Shown here: piece by piece, positions 8,067 to 16,931 of the stretch | Position numbering within the stretch: position 1 is the first letter of the stretch | How the letters are laid out: each line of letters begins with the position of its first letter | DNA from: Gottfriedia acidiceleris | GTDB taxonomy: Bacteria > Bacillota > Bacilli > Bacillales > Bacillaceae_G | Direction: 5' to 3' | Assembly: GCF_002128425.1 (NCBI RefSeq) | Contig: NZ_NESS01000008.1 | Location: forward strand, 62,001-126,000 | DNA: 64,000 nucleotides | The notes under the pieces: model-generated | The model's input: the letters and a program-made list of their open reading frames with translations, nothing else | What the model was told of the DNA's origin: nothing | Databases searched by the model: none | Program-made: the position numbers and the translations under genes

Positions 8067-8588
8067 ATGTTTAATAAATTTTTACCGAGTGAAACTGTTA
8101 ATAATGTTTATGCTATTACGCCTGAGCATTTAAAAGGCTTAGGAATAAAGGGAATCATTACTGATTTAGATAATACGTTAGTTGAATGGGACCGTCCATT
8201 AGCTACTCCAGAGCTAACAAAATGGTTTAAAAGCATGGATGATGCAGGGATTAAAATTACAGTTGTATCTAATAACAATGCGGAGCGTGTTGGAAAGTTT
8301 TGTGATCCTTTAGGGATTCCGTTTATTCATCGTGCACGAAAGCCACTTGCTACATCATATAAAAAGGCATATAAGCAAATGAATTTAAACCCAAAAGAAG
8401 TCGTGATGATTGGAGATCAATTGCTTACAGATGTATTTGGAGGCAATCGTCAAGGAATTCATACTATTTTAGTTGTTCCGGTTGCAAGTACTGATGGAAT
8501 TTGGACAAGATTTAATCGAATGGTAGAACGTAGAATTCTTTCATCTTTAAGGAAGCAAGGATTGCTACAATGGGAGGATAAAAAGTGA
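8067..8588 (+). CDS. yqeG: HAD-family phosphatase YqeG
   Basis: A 173-residue haloacid-dehalogenase phosphatase, subfamily IIIA. The nucleophile motif is ITDLDNTLVEWD (residues ~31-42), motif II is VVSNNN, the Lys is in RKPLATSYKKA and the acidic motif is IGDQLLTDVFGGNR. The substrate is unknown; relatives act on phosphatidylglycerophosphate. It opens the yqeG-yqeH-aroE-yhbY-yqeK-rsfS-yqeM operon and its end overlaps the GTG start of yqeH by four bases. The start region includes AGGTG eight bases before the ATG. Confidence 0.92.
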   Translation: MFNKFLPSETVNNVYAITPEHLKGLGIKGIITDLDNTLVEWDRPLATPELTKWFKSMDDAGIKITVVSNNNAERVGKFCDPLGIPFIHRARKPLATSYKKAYKQMNLNPKEVVMIGDQLLTDVFGGNRQGIHTILVVPVASTDGIWTRFNRMVERRILSSLRKQGLLQWEDKK

Positions 8589-9694
8589 GTAATACAGAAG
8601 TAAGATGTATTGGTTGTGGAGTTGAAATTCAAACAGAGGATAAAGACAAGCTTGGATATGCACCTCCATCTTCATTAGAAAAAGAAGAGATTATTTGCCA
8701 ACGTTGTTTCCGTTTAAAAAACTACAATGAGATTCAAGATGTCGAGTTGACTGATTCTGACTTTATCCGTATCTTAAATGGGATAGGTTCTAAAGACTGT
8801 CTTGTTATAAAAGTAGTTGATGTTTTTGATTTTTCTGGTAGCTGGTTAAATGGAATTAATCGATTCGTTGGAAATAACAAAATATTATTAGTTGGGAATA
8901 AGGCAGATTTAATTCCGAAGTCAGTTAAGAAAAATAAGCTTACACAATGGATGAGCGGAACTGCAAAACGTTGGGGACTTAAACCTGTAGGTGTGCATTT
9001 AATTAGTGCAGTAAAAGGCACTGGTATAGACGAGTTAGCTGAAAGTATTGAGAAGCATCGTGAAGGAAAGGATGTATACGTAGTAGGCTGTACAAATGTT
9101 GGGAAATCAACGTTTATCAATACGATGATTAAACGTTATAGTGAAGAAAATAGTAATATTATTACAACATCTCATTTTCCGGGCACAACACTTGATATGA
9201 TTCAAATCCCACTTGATGAACAGAGTGATTTAATTGATACACCAGGTATTATTAATCATCATCAAATGGCTCATTTCGTTGATAAAAAAGGTTTAAAGAT
9301 TATTACACCGAAAAAAGAAATTAAGCCTATGGTTTATCAATTAAATGAAGGTCAAACATTATTCTTTGGTGGGTTAGCTCGCTTTGATTACTTAGAAGGT
9401 GGAAGACGTTCTTTTACTTGTCACTTCTCAAACGAATTATCAATTCATCGTACTAAACAAGAAAATGCCGATGATTTATATGAAAGACAAGCTGGGGAAT
9501 TATTAGTTCCACCATATGGAGAACAAATTAATGAGCTTCCTAAATTAGTGAAGCATGAATTTATGATAAAAGATGCTAAAACTGATATAGTTTATTCAGG
9601 GTTAGGATGGATCACAGTGAATGAACCAGGTGCTAAAGTTGTTGCTTATGTACCAAAAGGTGTAGCTATAACACTTCGTAATTCTATTATATAA
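8585..9694 (+). CDS. yqeH: Ribosome-biogenesis GTPase YqeH
   Basis: Circularly permuted GTPase required for 30S subunit assembly. A treble-clef zinc finger is at the N-terminus (CIGCGVEIQ...CQRCFRLKNY). The G motifs then come in permuted order: G4 GNKADLIP, G5 SAVKGTG, G1 GCTNVGKST and G3 DTPGI. A C-terminal domain of ~150 residues follows. The start is GTG in the GTGA overlap with yqeG, which implies translational coupling. Length 369 residues fits the family. Confidence 0.95.
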   Translation: MSNTEVRCIGCGVEIQTEDKDKLGYAPPSSLEKEEIICQRCFRLKNYNEIQDVELTDSDFIRILNGIGSKDCLVIKVVDVFDFSGSWLNGINRFVGNNKILLVGNKADLIPKSVKKNKLTQWMSGTAKRWGLKPVGVHLISAVKGTGIDELAESIEKHREGKDVYVVGCTNVGKSTFINTMIKRYSEENSNIITTSHFPGTTLDMIQIPLDEQSDLIDTPGIINHHQMAHFVDKKGLKIITPKKEIKPMVYQLNEGQTLFFGGLARFDYLEGGRRSFTCHFSNELSIHRTKQENADDLYERQAGELLVPPYGEQINELPKLVKHEFMIKDAKTDIVYSGLGWITVNEPGAKVVAYVPKGVAITLRNSII

Positions 9695-9717
9695 GAATAA
9701 TTTGGGGGCGAAGAGAA

Positions 9718-10554
9718 ATGAAAGACCAATACTATGTAATCGGTCAACCGATTGGTCATTCAATGTCACCAACGATGCATAATGAATGGTTTGGCTCTAA
9801 TCATATTTCGGGTCACTATTCTGCAAAAGAAGTTGGGATAACAGAATTGAAATCAGTTATGACAGAATTTCGTTCAACTGTTAAAGGATTTAATGTTACA
9901 GCACCACTAAAAGTAGAAATTATGCAGTACTTAGATGAAATTGATCCATTGGCAAAAGCAATTGGAGCTGTAAATACAGTTATCAATAAAAATGGAAAGC
10001 TGTATGGTAAAAATACTGACGGTATAGGGTATTGTAGAGGCTTATCCTATGTTTTGAAAAATCCGATTGAAGAAGAAAAGATTTTGATAATCGGTGCAGG
10101 CGGTGCTGCTAGAGCGATCCTTTATAGTTTACTGCACTTAGGTGTTAAGCATATTACAGTCACCAACCGAACGTTAGAAAAAGCAGAGGATCTACTAGAT
10201 GGTAAATTGATGAATGAAGTCAATATTATGTCTATTTCAGATGCTGAAGAACATTTAGGTCACTTTTCTCTTATCATTCAAACAACTTCTGTTGGGATGA
10301 AGCCAAATGAAAATAGCATTCCGTTAGCACTAACGAATTTATCACCAGATGCAATTGTATCGGATCTAATATACAGCCCATTTGAAACATTATTCTTAAA
10401 AGAAGCAAAAGAAAGAAAAGCGACTATACAAAACGGACTACCGATGTTTATTTATCAAGGAGCATTAGCATTTCAAGAGTGGACTGGAATTTTTCCAAAT
10501 ACGATTGATGCTTATTCATTATTAGAAAGAAAACTTGGAGGAACAAAATGTTAA
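9718..10554 (+). CDS. aroE: Shikimate dehydrogenase
   Basis: Reduces 3-dehydroshikimate with NADPH in the shikimate pathway. Substrate-binding marks are GQPIGHSMSPTMHN and GFNVTAPLK (catalytic Lys) with NTDG (Asp). The nucleotide fold is seen in IIGAGGAARAI and TNRT, an NADP-type loop. GGGG lies about seven bases before the ATG. The end overlaps the start of yhbY by seven bases. The gene is named aroD in B. subtilis. Confidence 0.95.
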   Translation: MKDQYYVIGQPIGHSMSPTMHNEWFGSNHISGHYSAKEVGITELKSVMTEFRSTVKGFNVTAPLKVEIMQYLDEIDPLAKAIGAVNTVINKNGKLYGKNTDGIGYCRGLSYVLKNPIEEEKILIIGAGGAARAILYSLLHLGVKHITVTNRTLEKAEDLLDGKLMNEVNIMSISDAEEHLGHFSLIIQTTSVGMKPNENSIPLALTNLSPDAIVSDLIYSPFETLFLKEAKERKATIQNGLPMFIYQGALAFQEWTGIFPNTIDAYSLLERKLGGTKC

Positions 10555-10838
10555 CAGGTAAACAAAAAAGATTTTTACGTTCGAAAGCTCATCACTTAAA
10601 CCCTATTTTTCAAGTAGGTAAAGGTGGAGTTAATGAAAATATGGTTAAGCAAATTTCAGAAGCGCTTGAAGTAAGGGAACTTTTAAAAGTAAGTATACTT
10701 CAAAATTGCGATGATGATCGTTACGATGTAGCTGATCAGCTAGTTGAAGGTACAAATGCTGAACTAGTACAAGTGATTGGACATACAATTGTTTTATATA
10801 AAGAGTCTACAGAAAATAAAACAATCGTATTACCTTAA
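10548..10838 (+). CDS. yhbY: CRM-domain RNA-binding protein YhbY/YqeI
   Basis: A 96-residue single CRS1-YhbY domain protein that binds pre-50S ribosomal RNA. The N-terminal LTGKQKRFLRSKAHHLNPIFQVGKGG carries the GxxG RNA-binding loop (VGKGGV). The ATG overlaps aroE by seven bases, with GGAGG upstream inside aroE. In B. subtilis nadD follows; here yqeK does, after 37 bp. Confidence 0.93.
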   Translation: MLTGKQKRFLRSKAHHLNPIFQVGKGGVNENMVKQISEALEVRELLKVSILQNCDDDRYDVADQLVEGTNAELVQVIGHTIVLYKESTENKTIVLP

Positions 10839-10875
10839 TATGTAAAATACCGTTAATTAGAGGAGAAGCGGATTA

Positions 10876-11451
10876 ATGGATAAACAAAAAGCACTTACGA
10901 TTGTAAAAGAAAAACTAACGAACGGGCGTTTTACACATACTATTGGTGTGATGGAAACTGCAGTTAGACTGGCCGAAAAGTACGGTGCTGATGTAAAAAA
11001 AGCAGAACTAGCTGCAATTTTCCATGATGTCGCAAAATGTATGCCAATTAAAGAATTAAAATCAATTATGGAAGAAAATAAACTTTCATTAAAGCTTTTA
11101 AAGTACAACAAAGAATTATGGCATGCTCCTGTTGGTGCATTTCTTACTGAACATGAATATGGAATTGATGATCAAGAGATATTACAAGCAATCACATATC
11201 ATACAAGTGGTCATAAAGAGATGAATTTATTAGATAAAGTAATATATGTAGCAGATTATATTGAACCTAATCGTAGTTTTCCTGGTGTAGAGGAAGCTCG
11301 TGAATTAGCAAATCAAGATTTAGATCGAGCTTTATTATTTGCATTAAAAAATACAATTACATTTTTAATTGATAAAGAACAAACAGTCTACCCATTAACG
11401 GTTAAAACATATAACTCAATATTAAAGCAAATTAAAAGCCAGGGGGAATAA
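10876..11451 (+). CDS. yqeK: YqeK, HD-domain Ap4A hydrolase
   Basis: HD-superfamily hydrolase that splits diadenosine tetraphosphate symmetrically into two ADP. Metal-binding marks: H in RFTHTIGV, the HD pair in AAIFHDVAKC, H in WHAPVGAFL, HT in ITYHTSGH and D in VIYVADYIEP. It has 191 residues, and GAGGAGAAG lies upstream of the ATG. The gene before it should be nadD in the usual order. The yqeK-rsfS pair is separated by five bases. Confidence 0.92.
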   Translation: MDKQKALTIVKEKLTNGRFTHTIGVMETAVRLAEKYGADVKKAELAAIFHDVAKCMPIKELKSIMEENKLSLKLLKYNKELWHAPVGAFLTEHEYGIDDQEILQAITYHTSGHKEMNLLDKVIYVADYIEPNRSFPGVEEARELANQDLDRALLFALKNTITFLIDKEQTVYPLTVKTYNSILKQIKSQGE

Positions 11452-11456
11452 AAAGA

Positions 11457-11813
11457 ATGAATGAAAAAGAACTAATGATGCTAGCTGTAAATGCTGCTGA
11501 TGATAAAAAAGCTGAAGATTTAGTCGTATTAGATATGAAAGGAATCTCTGCAATTGCAGATTATTTCATTATTTGTCACGGTAATTCAGATAAGCAAGTT
11601 CAGGCTATTGCAAGAGAAGTAAAAGATCAAGCTCAGCAAAATGGAAAAGACGTTAAACGTTTAGAAGGGTTTGACGAAGCTCGTTGGGTTTTAGTAGACA
11701 TCGGTGATGTTGTCGTTCATATTTTCCATCGTGACGAAAGAAGTTATTACAACTTAGAAAAACTTTGGGGAGATGCACCTTCCCTTGATGTTTACGGAGA
11801 GCTTCTTTCATGA
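11457..11813 (+). CDS. rsfS: Ribosomal silencing factor RsfS
   Basis: Binds ribosomal protein uL14 on the 50S subunit and keeps the subunits apart when nutrients fall. The 118 residues cover the whole Iojap/RsfS domain: DMKGISAIADYFIICHGNSDKQVQAIA, then GFDEARWVLVDIGDVVVHIFH and ERSYYNLEKLWGDAP. The stop overlaps the yqeM start by four bases (ATGA). Confidence 0.95.
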   Translation: MNEKELMMLAVNAADDKKAEDLVVLDMKGISAIADYFIICHGNSDKQVQAIAREVKDQAQQNGKDVKRLEGFDEARWVLVDIGDVVVHIFHRDERSYYNLEKLWGDAPSLDVYGELLS

Positions 11814-12553
11814 CATACAATCGCTTCGCGTATTTGTATGATCAATTAATGAATGATGTCCCTTATGAAAGATGGGTTCAATTTCTACAAAATGTATTTC
11901 AAAAATATGAAATGCCTCAGCCTTCAATTTTAGATATAGGATGTGGAACAGGTACTTTACCCATTTTATTAGCAAAATTGAACTATTCGATTAGCGGGGT
12001 TGATTTATCTGAGGAAATGTTAAGTGTCGCAATGGCAAAAGCAGAACAGGAAAAAGTTAATATCCCTTTTTTTCAACAAAATATGGTGGAATTAGAAGGG
12101 TTTGATCAGTTAGATTGTGTAACAATTTTCTGTGATTCACTTAATTATTTAGAAACAGAAGATCAAGTAAAACAAACCTTTAAAAAAGTTAATGAAAGTT
12201 TAAAAGATAATGGTTTATTTTTATTTGATGTACATTCTCCTTATAAAATTGAAGAAATTTTTGGTGAAGAGACATTTTTTATTGATGATGCAGAGTTAAG
12301 CTTGGTCTGGTCTTGTACGCAAGGGGAACATCCATTAAGTGTTGAACATGATTTAGTTTTCTTTATGAAAGAAGAAAATCGTGATTTATATGAACGGTTC
12401 GAAGAATATCACAATCAAAGAACACTTCCAATAAATACGTATAAATCATTGTTAAATGTAACTGGATTTGAAGTTAAAGAAATCTTAGCAGATTTTGATG
12501 AAGATGTAGATGATACTTCTGAACGAATCTTTTTTATAGCAATGAAAAAATAA
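11810..12553 (+). CDS. yqeM: Class I SAM methyltransferase YqeM
   Basis: A 247-residue methyltransferase with SAM motif I ILDIGCGTGTLPILLAK and motif post-I ISGVDLSEEML. The opening YNRFAYLYDQLMNDVPYERW is typical of YqeM. Its substrate is not known. It closes the yqeG operon; a strong terminator follows directly. Confidence 0.9.
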   Translation: MTYNRFAYLYDQLMNDVPYERWVQFLQNVFQKYEMPQPSILDIGCGTGTLPILLAKLNYSISGVDLSEEMLSVAMAKAEQEKVNIPFFQQNMVELEGFDQLDCVTIFCDSLNYLETEDQVKQTFKKVNESLKDNGLFLFDVHSPYKIEEIFGEETFFIDDAELSLVWSCTQGEHPLSVEHDLVFFMKEENRDLYERFEEYHNQRTLPINTYKSLLNVTGFEVKEILADFDEDVDDTSERIFFIAMKK

Positions 12554-12596
12554 AAAACCCTTTTAAGAAAATTCCTTTTCTTAAAGGGTTTTTTAC
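12553..12596 (+). terminator. Terminator of the yqeG-yqeM operon
   Basis: AAACCC-TTTTAAGAAAA pairs with TTTTCTTAAAGGGTTT across a short TTCC loop and runs into TTT. It is symmetric enough to serve comER too, but lies ~80 bp past that gene. Confidence 0.85.
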
Positions 12597-12672
12597 TTTA
12601 TTAGTCGTACAAAATTAAATTTTGTATTTTTGTTATGAATTGAGTAAAGCGGTACAATCATTATTAAGTTAA

Positions 12673-13488
12673 TCAAAATTGCTCCTTTACACGCTCAATT
12701 TCCTTATCAAACTTATCATGTGTTTTTTTAAAAATTTCTTCAAATAAATCTCCTACTCGTGCTTCTAGTACTTTAATACCTTCTCCGGTAATTCCGCCTT
12801 TTACACATACCTTTTCTTGAAGTGTTTCAAGCGTAAAATGTTTTTGTTCAATTAGTTTTCCAAAACCAATAATCATTTCTTCTGCTAATATCGTGGCTTG
12901 CTCTTTTGAAATTGAAGTTTGACAAACAGCCGCATCGATAAATTTTTGAAGCAAGTAACTAAAAAATGCGGGTCCACAGCTTGCGATATCCGATGAGACT
13001 CTTGTGATATCTTCTGTAATCATCACTGGTTTAGATATGTTTGAAAAAAGTTCGATAATTTGCTCCTTACTTTTGGCCGTACACCTATTCCCGAAATTAA
13101 CTAAAGTTACGCCACTCAATGCTTGATTCGTAATGCTTGGAATAACTCGTGCAACTTGACAAGGTAATATCGCTTCTAATTGTTTAACATTAATCGGACT
13201 AGTGATTGATATAACGCAATGTTTTTTAGTGAAATGTTTTTGTAAAGATGATAATAGCGGCTGAATTTCTAAAGGTTTTACACACACTATTACAATTTCT
13301 GAAGCGGCGATTACTTCTTTTGCTGTCTCAGCAACATTTAGATCAGGATATATATTTTTTAGCTCATAAGCTTTATACATTGAACGGTTTGTAACAGTTA
13401 ACTCGGAGGGCTTCACGGCATTTGATTTTATAAATCCATTGAGCAAAATGGTGCCCATATTTCCTGTACCTATGATTCCTACGTTCAT
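12673..13488 (-). CDS. comER: ComER, pyrroline-5-carboxylate reductase-like protein
   Basis: A ProC-like protein of 271 residues, read away from comEA as in B. subtilis. The Rossmann motif is VGIIGTGNMGTILLNGF; later marks are VKPLEIQPLL, VARVIPSITNQALSG and the C-terminal CGPAFFSYLLQ with VCVKGGITGEG. It is not required for DNA uptake in B. subtilis, and its role is unclear. GGGA lies upstream of the ATG. The divergent 91-bp gap to comEA should hold both promoters. Confidence 0.9.
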   Translation of the reverse strand: MNVGIIGTGNMGTILLNGFIKSNAVKPSELTVTNRSMYKAYELKNIYPDLNVAETAKEVIAASEIVIVCVKPLEIQPLLSSLQKHFTKKHCVISITSPINVKQLEAILPCQVARVIPSITNQALSGVTLVNFGNRCTAKSKEQIIELFSNISKPVMITEDITRVSSDIASCGPAFFSYLLQKFIDAAVCQTSISKEQATILAEEMIIGFGKLIEQKHFTLETLQEKVCVKGGITGEGIKVLEARVGDLFEEIFKKTHDKFDKEIERVKEQF

Positions 13489-13579
13489 GAGTACATCCCT
13501 TCCTTTGCATACATTCTCTCCTACACTATATGAAGCAAGGTCGAAAATAATGATATAAGTTAAAAATGGAGGACTAATA

Positions 13580-14197
13580 ATGAAAAAGTTAATTCATAAT
13601 AAACTAGTTTGGATATGTGTTGTGATTGTCGGTATTCTAGTTGTAAATTTTTATCAAACCGAGCATAAAAATGAAGTTGTTTTGGCAAAACAATCATTTG
13701 ATGAAAAAGTTGAAAAGAAGACCGATGATCAAAAGAAAGAAGTCAGTATGCCAGTGAATTCAAAAGTATTTATGGTTGATGTGAAAGGAGCAATACAAAA
13801 ACCCGGTGTAATCAAATGTAAGGAAGGAGAACGTGTTTTTGATGTAATTAGATTAGCTGGAGGATTTAAAGAAAAGGCTGATGTTAATCAGGTTAATTTA
13901 GCTGAAAAAATATTTGATGAGATGGTCATTTATGTACCATTTATTGGAGAAGAAACGGATCAAACTATAGTTACTAATGAAGGGAATCAAACGAAACAAA
14001 ATGAGACGATTGATATCAATCATGCATCACAGTCAGAGTTGGAAAAAATACCGGGGGTTGGTCCAGCAAAAGCAAAAAATATTTTAGATTATATTAATAT
14101 AAACGGACCATTTACTTCAGTCGAACAATTAGAATCTGTAAATGGAATTGGAAAAAAATCACTTGAAAAAATGACTCCATTTATTGTCATTCGTTAA
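13580..14197 (+). CDS. comEA: ComEA, competence DNA receptor
   Basis: Membrane-anchored DNA-binding protein of the uptake machinery. One membrane segment (residues ~8-26) leads to a linker, an SLBB/oligomerisation domain (VDVKGAIQKPGVIKCKEGERVFDVIRLAGGF trimmed to its core near residues 70-115) and two helix-hairpin-helix motifs at the C-terminus (LEKIPGVGPAKAKNILDYI and VNGIGKKSLEKM). GGAGG lies upstream of the ATG. comEC follows after 11 bases; comEB, normally in between, is gone. Confidence 0.95.
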   Translation: MKKLIHNKLVWICVVIVGILVVNFYQTEHKNEVVLAKQSFDEKVEKKTDDQKKEVSMPVNSKVFMVDVKGAIQKPGVIKCKEGERVFDVIRLAGGFKEKADVNQVNLAEKIFDEMVIYVPFIGEETDQTIVTNEGNQTKQNETIDINHASQSELEKIPGVGPAKAKNILDYININGPFTSVEQLESVNGIGKKSLEKMTPFIVIR

Positions 14198-14208
14198 ATT
14201 AATTTATT

Positions 14209-16548
14209 ATGAGCATTTATCTAGCTTATATAGTTTTTGTACAAATAATTACAATCGTCTTTTTTAAAAGTTATAATTTATTCTTTCTATTAATATTACT
14301 CGTTTTAATGATTTTTTTAGCAGTAAAGAAAAAATGGTCACTTTTATTAATTTGTATTTTTTCGATATGTATAATGTCTAGTTTATGTTCTATACAAAAC
14401 AATAAGATGAATTCCCCTAAATCAAAGCCCCCTCAAAATGTTCGTGGTGAGATCACATCTACTCCAATAATAGATGGTAATAAGGTTTCGTTTACATTTA
14501 AACTTCAAAAACATGAAATCTTACTAAATAGTTTTGCTAATTCAAAAGAACAATTAACGGTTTTTCAAAAAAGAAAAATAGGTGAAATATGTGAAGTAAA
14601 AGGTGAGATTACATTACCTTTAGAAAATTCGAACCCATACTTATTTAATTATAAGAAGTACTTATTAAATCAAGGAATTCATTGGATTATTACTGTTAAT
14701 CCAAATAGTCTAGAGTATTGTAAAAATGGAAAACAAACGATCCTACAATCAATAATTTATAGTCGACATGCCTTAACTAAATATGTAGAGGTTAATTTTA
14801 ACTCTAATACAGAAGGTTATATTAATGCTCTTCTATTTGGAGACCGATCAAAAATGAATGCAAATATAGAATCTCAATATCAAATAGTAGGAATTGTGCA
14901 TTTGCTTGCGATTAGTGGTTCGCATATTAGTTTATTGAGTGTTGGGATCTATTTTTTATTAATTAGAATAGGAGTAACGAAGGAAACCAGTTTATTTATT
15001 ACGATTATGTGTATTTTTTCGTATGGATTTTTAGCAGGTGCTTCAGCGTCAGTTGTAAGGGCAGTTGTTATTGGCGTTCTAGTTTGTTTTTCCAAGTTAG
15101 CGAAAATGAAAGTTGACATTTCTTCGCTATTATTCACTTCTTGTATAATCATGTTATTAGCAAAACCAAATTATATTGACGATATTGGATTTCAATTTTC
15201 CTTTGTAACAAGTTTTGTACTTGTTTTAACTTCGGATCAAATTTTAAATTACAAATCTTGGTATGCAAAAGCTCTCTATACATCGAGTATTACTCAATTA
15301 GTATCAATCCCTATATTACTTTATAATTTTCACGAGTTATCACCGTACAGTATAATAATCAACTTGTTTTTCATTCCTTATATTAGTTTTATTATTATGC
15401 CACTATGTATTATTTGTTTTAGTTTAAGCTTTATTAATCTAGAGATCAGCGAACTTTTAGCATTAATGCTAACATTCTTTATTAACATGTCAGATAAATT
15501 ACTGAGTATATGCATGCAATTACCATTTATAAAGTTGATTTTTATACATCCTTCAAAAGGAATTCTGTTTTTATATATAGTGCTAATATTTTTAATTTTA
15601 TATCTTATGGAAAAAGAGAAAACAAAGAAATTATCTATTAATTTCCTGATTGGATTTTTTCTTCTTATTAGTGGGCACTTACTTTATCCTTCTTTTAACC
15701 CTGTTGGAAAGATTATGTTTATAGATGTAGGTCAAGGCGATTGTATTCTTATAAAATTGCCTTTTAATAAAGGGAATTATGTTATTGATACGGGAGGGAA
15801 GGTAACTGGAAAAGAAGAAACGTGGATGAAGCGTAAAAAACCATTTTCAACTGGCAGTGATTTATTAATTCCAATTTTAAAAGGAGAAGGAATCAGTAAA
15901 ATAGATAAATTAATATTTACTCATGGTGACATTGATCATATTGGAGGTGGAAAGGAGGTACTGCAATCATTTCACGTAAAACAATTAATCGTAGGTGACA
16001 AAACGAAATTCACTTCAGCAGAAAAAGAAAGAATTAAAATAGCTATAAAAAAGGGAGTCGAGATTAAAAAAGTAAGCGAAGGTATAGGGTGGAAAATAGG
16101 TCGGAATTATTTTCAAGTTATTTCGCCAATTAAAGATTATGTAGGTGAGGAAAACGAGGGTTCAATCGTTATAAAGGCATACATAGGTGGAAAGAATTGG
16201 ATATTTTCTGGAGATTTAGATGAAAATGGAGAAAATCGACTGATCACTAAATATCACGATTTAAAGGCAGATGTCTTGAAAATAGGGCATCATGGGAGTA
16301 AAACATCTACTTCTGAAATGTTTATTAAAGCAGTTATACCTAAAATTGGCATTATATCAGTTGGAGAAAAAAACAGATATGGCCATCCAACAAAAGAAGT
16401 GCTTGATCGATTAAAAAAGAACAACGTTAAAATTTTACGTACAGATGAACTTGGTGCAATAACTTTCGAATTTAAAAAAGGACAAGGTACCATTTATACA
16501 TTTAAAGCATATCGTAAAACAAACGACAGAAACCAAGAAGAAAATTAA
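14209..16548 (+). CDS. comEC: ComEC, DNA-uptake channel
   Basis: The 779-residue membrane channel that carries single-stranded DNA into the cell. N-terminal helices and an OB-like DUF4131 region are followed by the ~10-helix competence domain (LLAISGSHISLLSVGIY is its signature) and a C-terminal metallo-beta-lactamase nuclease domain with DVGQGDCILIK, THGDIDHIGGG and IGHHGSKTSTS. All metal-site residues of the nuclease domain appear present. The ATG has no good ribosome site, so it may rely on coupling to comEA 11 bases upstream. Confidence 0.95.
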   Translation: MSIYLAYIVFVQIITIVFFKSYNLFFLLILLVLMIFLAVKKKWSLLLICIFSICIMSSLCSIQNNKMNSPKSKPPQNVRGEITSTPIIDGNKVSFTFKLQKHEILLNSFANSKEQLTVFQKRKIGEICEVKGEITLPLENSNPYLFNYKKYLLNQGIHWIITVNPNSLEYCKNGKQTILQSIIYSRHALTKYVEVNFNSNTEGYINALLFGDRSKMNANIESQYQIVGIVHLLAISGSHISLLSVGIYFLLIRIGVTKETSLFITIMCIFSYGFLAGASASVVRAVVIGVLVCFSKLAKMKVDISSLLFTSCIIMLLAKPNYIDDIGFQFSFVTSFVLVLTSDQILNYKSWYAKALYTSSITQLVSIPILLYNFHELSPYSIIINLFFIPYISFIIMPLCIICFSLSFINLEISELLALMLTFFINMSDKLLSICMQLPFIKLIFIHPSKGILFLYIVLIFLILYLMEKEKTKKLSINFLIGFFLLISGHLLYPSFNPVGKIMFIDVGQGDCILIKLPFNKGNYVIDTGGKVTGKEETWMKRKKPFSTGSDLLIPILKGEGISKIDKLIFTHGDIDHIGGGKEVLQSFHVKQLIVGDKTKFTSAEKERIKIAIKKGVEIKKVSEGIGWKIGRNYFQVISPIKDYVGEENEGSIVIKAYIGGKNWIFSGDLDENGENRLITKYHDLKADVLKIGHHGSKTSTSEMFIKAVIPKIGIISVGEKNRYGHPTKEVLDRLKKNNVKILRTDELGAITFEFKKGQGTIYTFKAYRKTNDRNQEEN

Positions 16549-16570
16549 AAAGACTGCCGAGGCAGTCCCA
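16540..16570 (-). terminator. Terminator of yqzM
   Basis: Stem GACTGC/GCAGTC (16552-16567) followed by a T-run in the - direction only (towards 16547). No T-run follows it for comEC. Confidence 0.65.
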
Positions 16571-16587
16571 TCATTTGATTCTATGTA

Positions 16588-16722
16588 TTATCGTGCAACA
16601 TACTCCACAATTGTTGCGATGATAAATAGAGTAGCGAAGAAACCAAATGAAACAGCAAAGCCAACGCCAGAATCTGTTGAATCATTACGTTTGCTTTGAA
16701 CATTTTTTTCAAATGTATTCAC
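16588..16722 (-). CDS. yqzM: YqzM small membrane protein
   Basis: A 44-residue protein with a GTG start, preceded by AGGAGGGG. It begins FEKNVQSKRND and has one membrane helix (GFFATLFIIATIVEYV). It matches B. subtilis YqzM in sequence and position, on the opposite strand between comEC and holA. Its function is unknown; the strong conservation shows it is a true gene. Confidence 0.9.
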   Translation of the reverse strand: MNTFEKNVQSKRNDSTDSGVGFAVSFGFFATLFIIATIVEYVAR

Positions 16723-16799
16723 AAATAACCCCTCCTAATTCAACTTTAGTATAAATCAATATAACTAAAAAATCCATAGTATGTTTGTTTTAGTTATAC

Positions 16800-16872
16800 C
16801 GTTTTAAATGAAGAAACCGGGTCTTTATTTAAAACGTTAATATAAATTAGAGATTAGTATTTACTAATCTCT
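16800..16872 (+). promoter_or_regulatory. Two adjacent hairpins upstream of holA
   Basis: GTTTTAAAT...ATTTAAAAC (16801-16835) continues inward as GAAGA/TCTTT to a 14-bp stem with loop AACCGGG. Next, AGAGATTAGTA and its exact complement form a perfect 24-base palindrome at 16849-16872. Neither has a U-run. They may be structural, or an operator. Confidence 0.45.
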
Positions 16873-16931
16873 TCCTTCTCATGTAGGACATGTTATACTA
16901 TACTAAGAAAATTAGTGTAGAGGAGCAAAAC

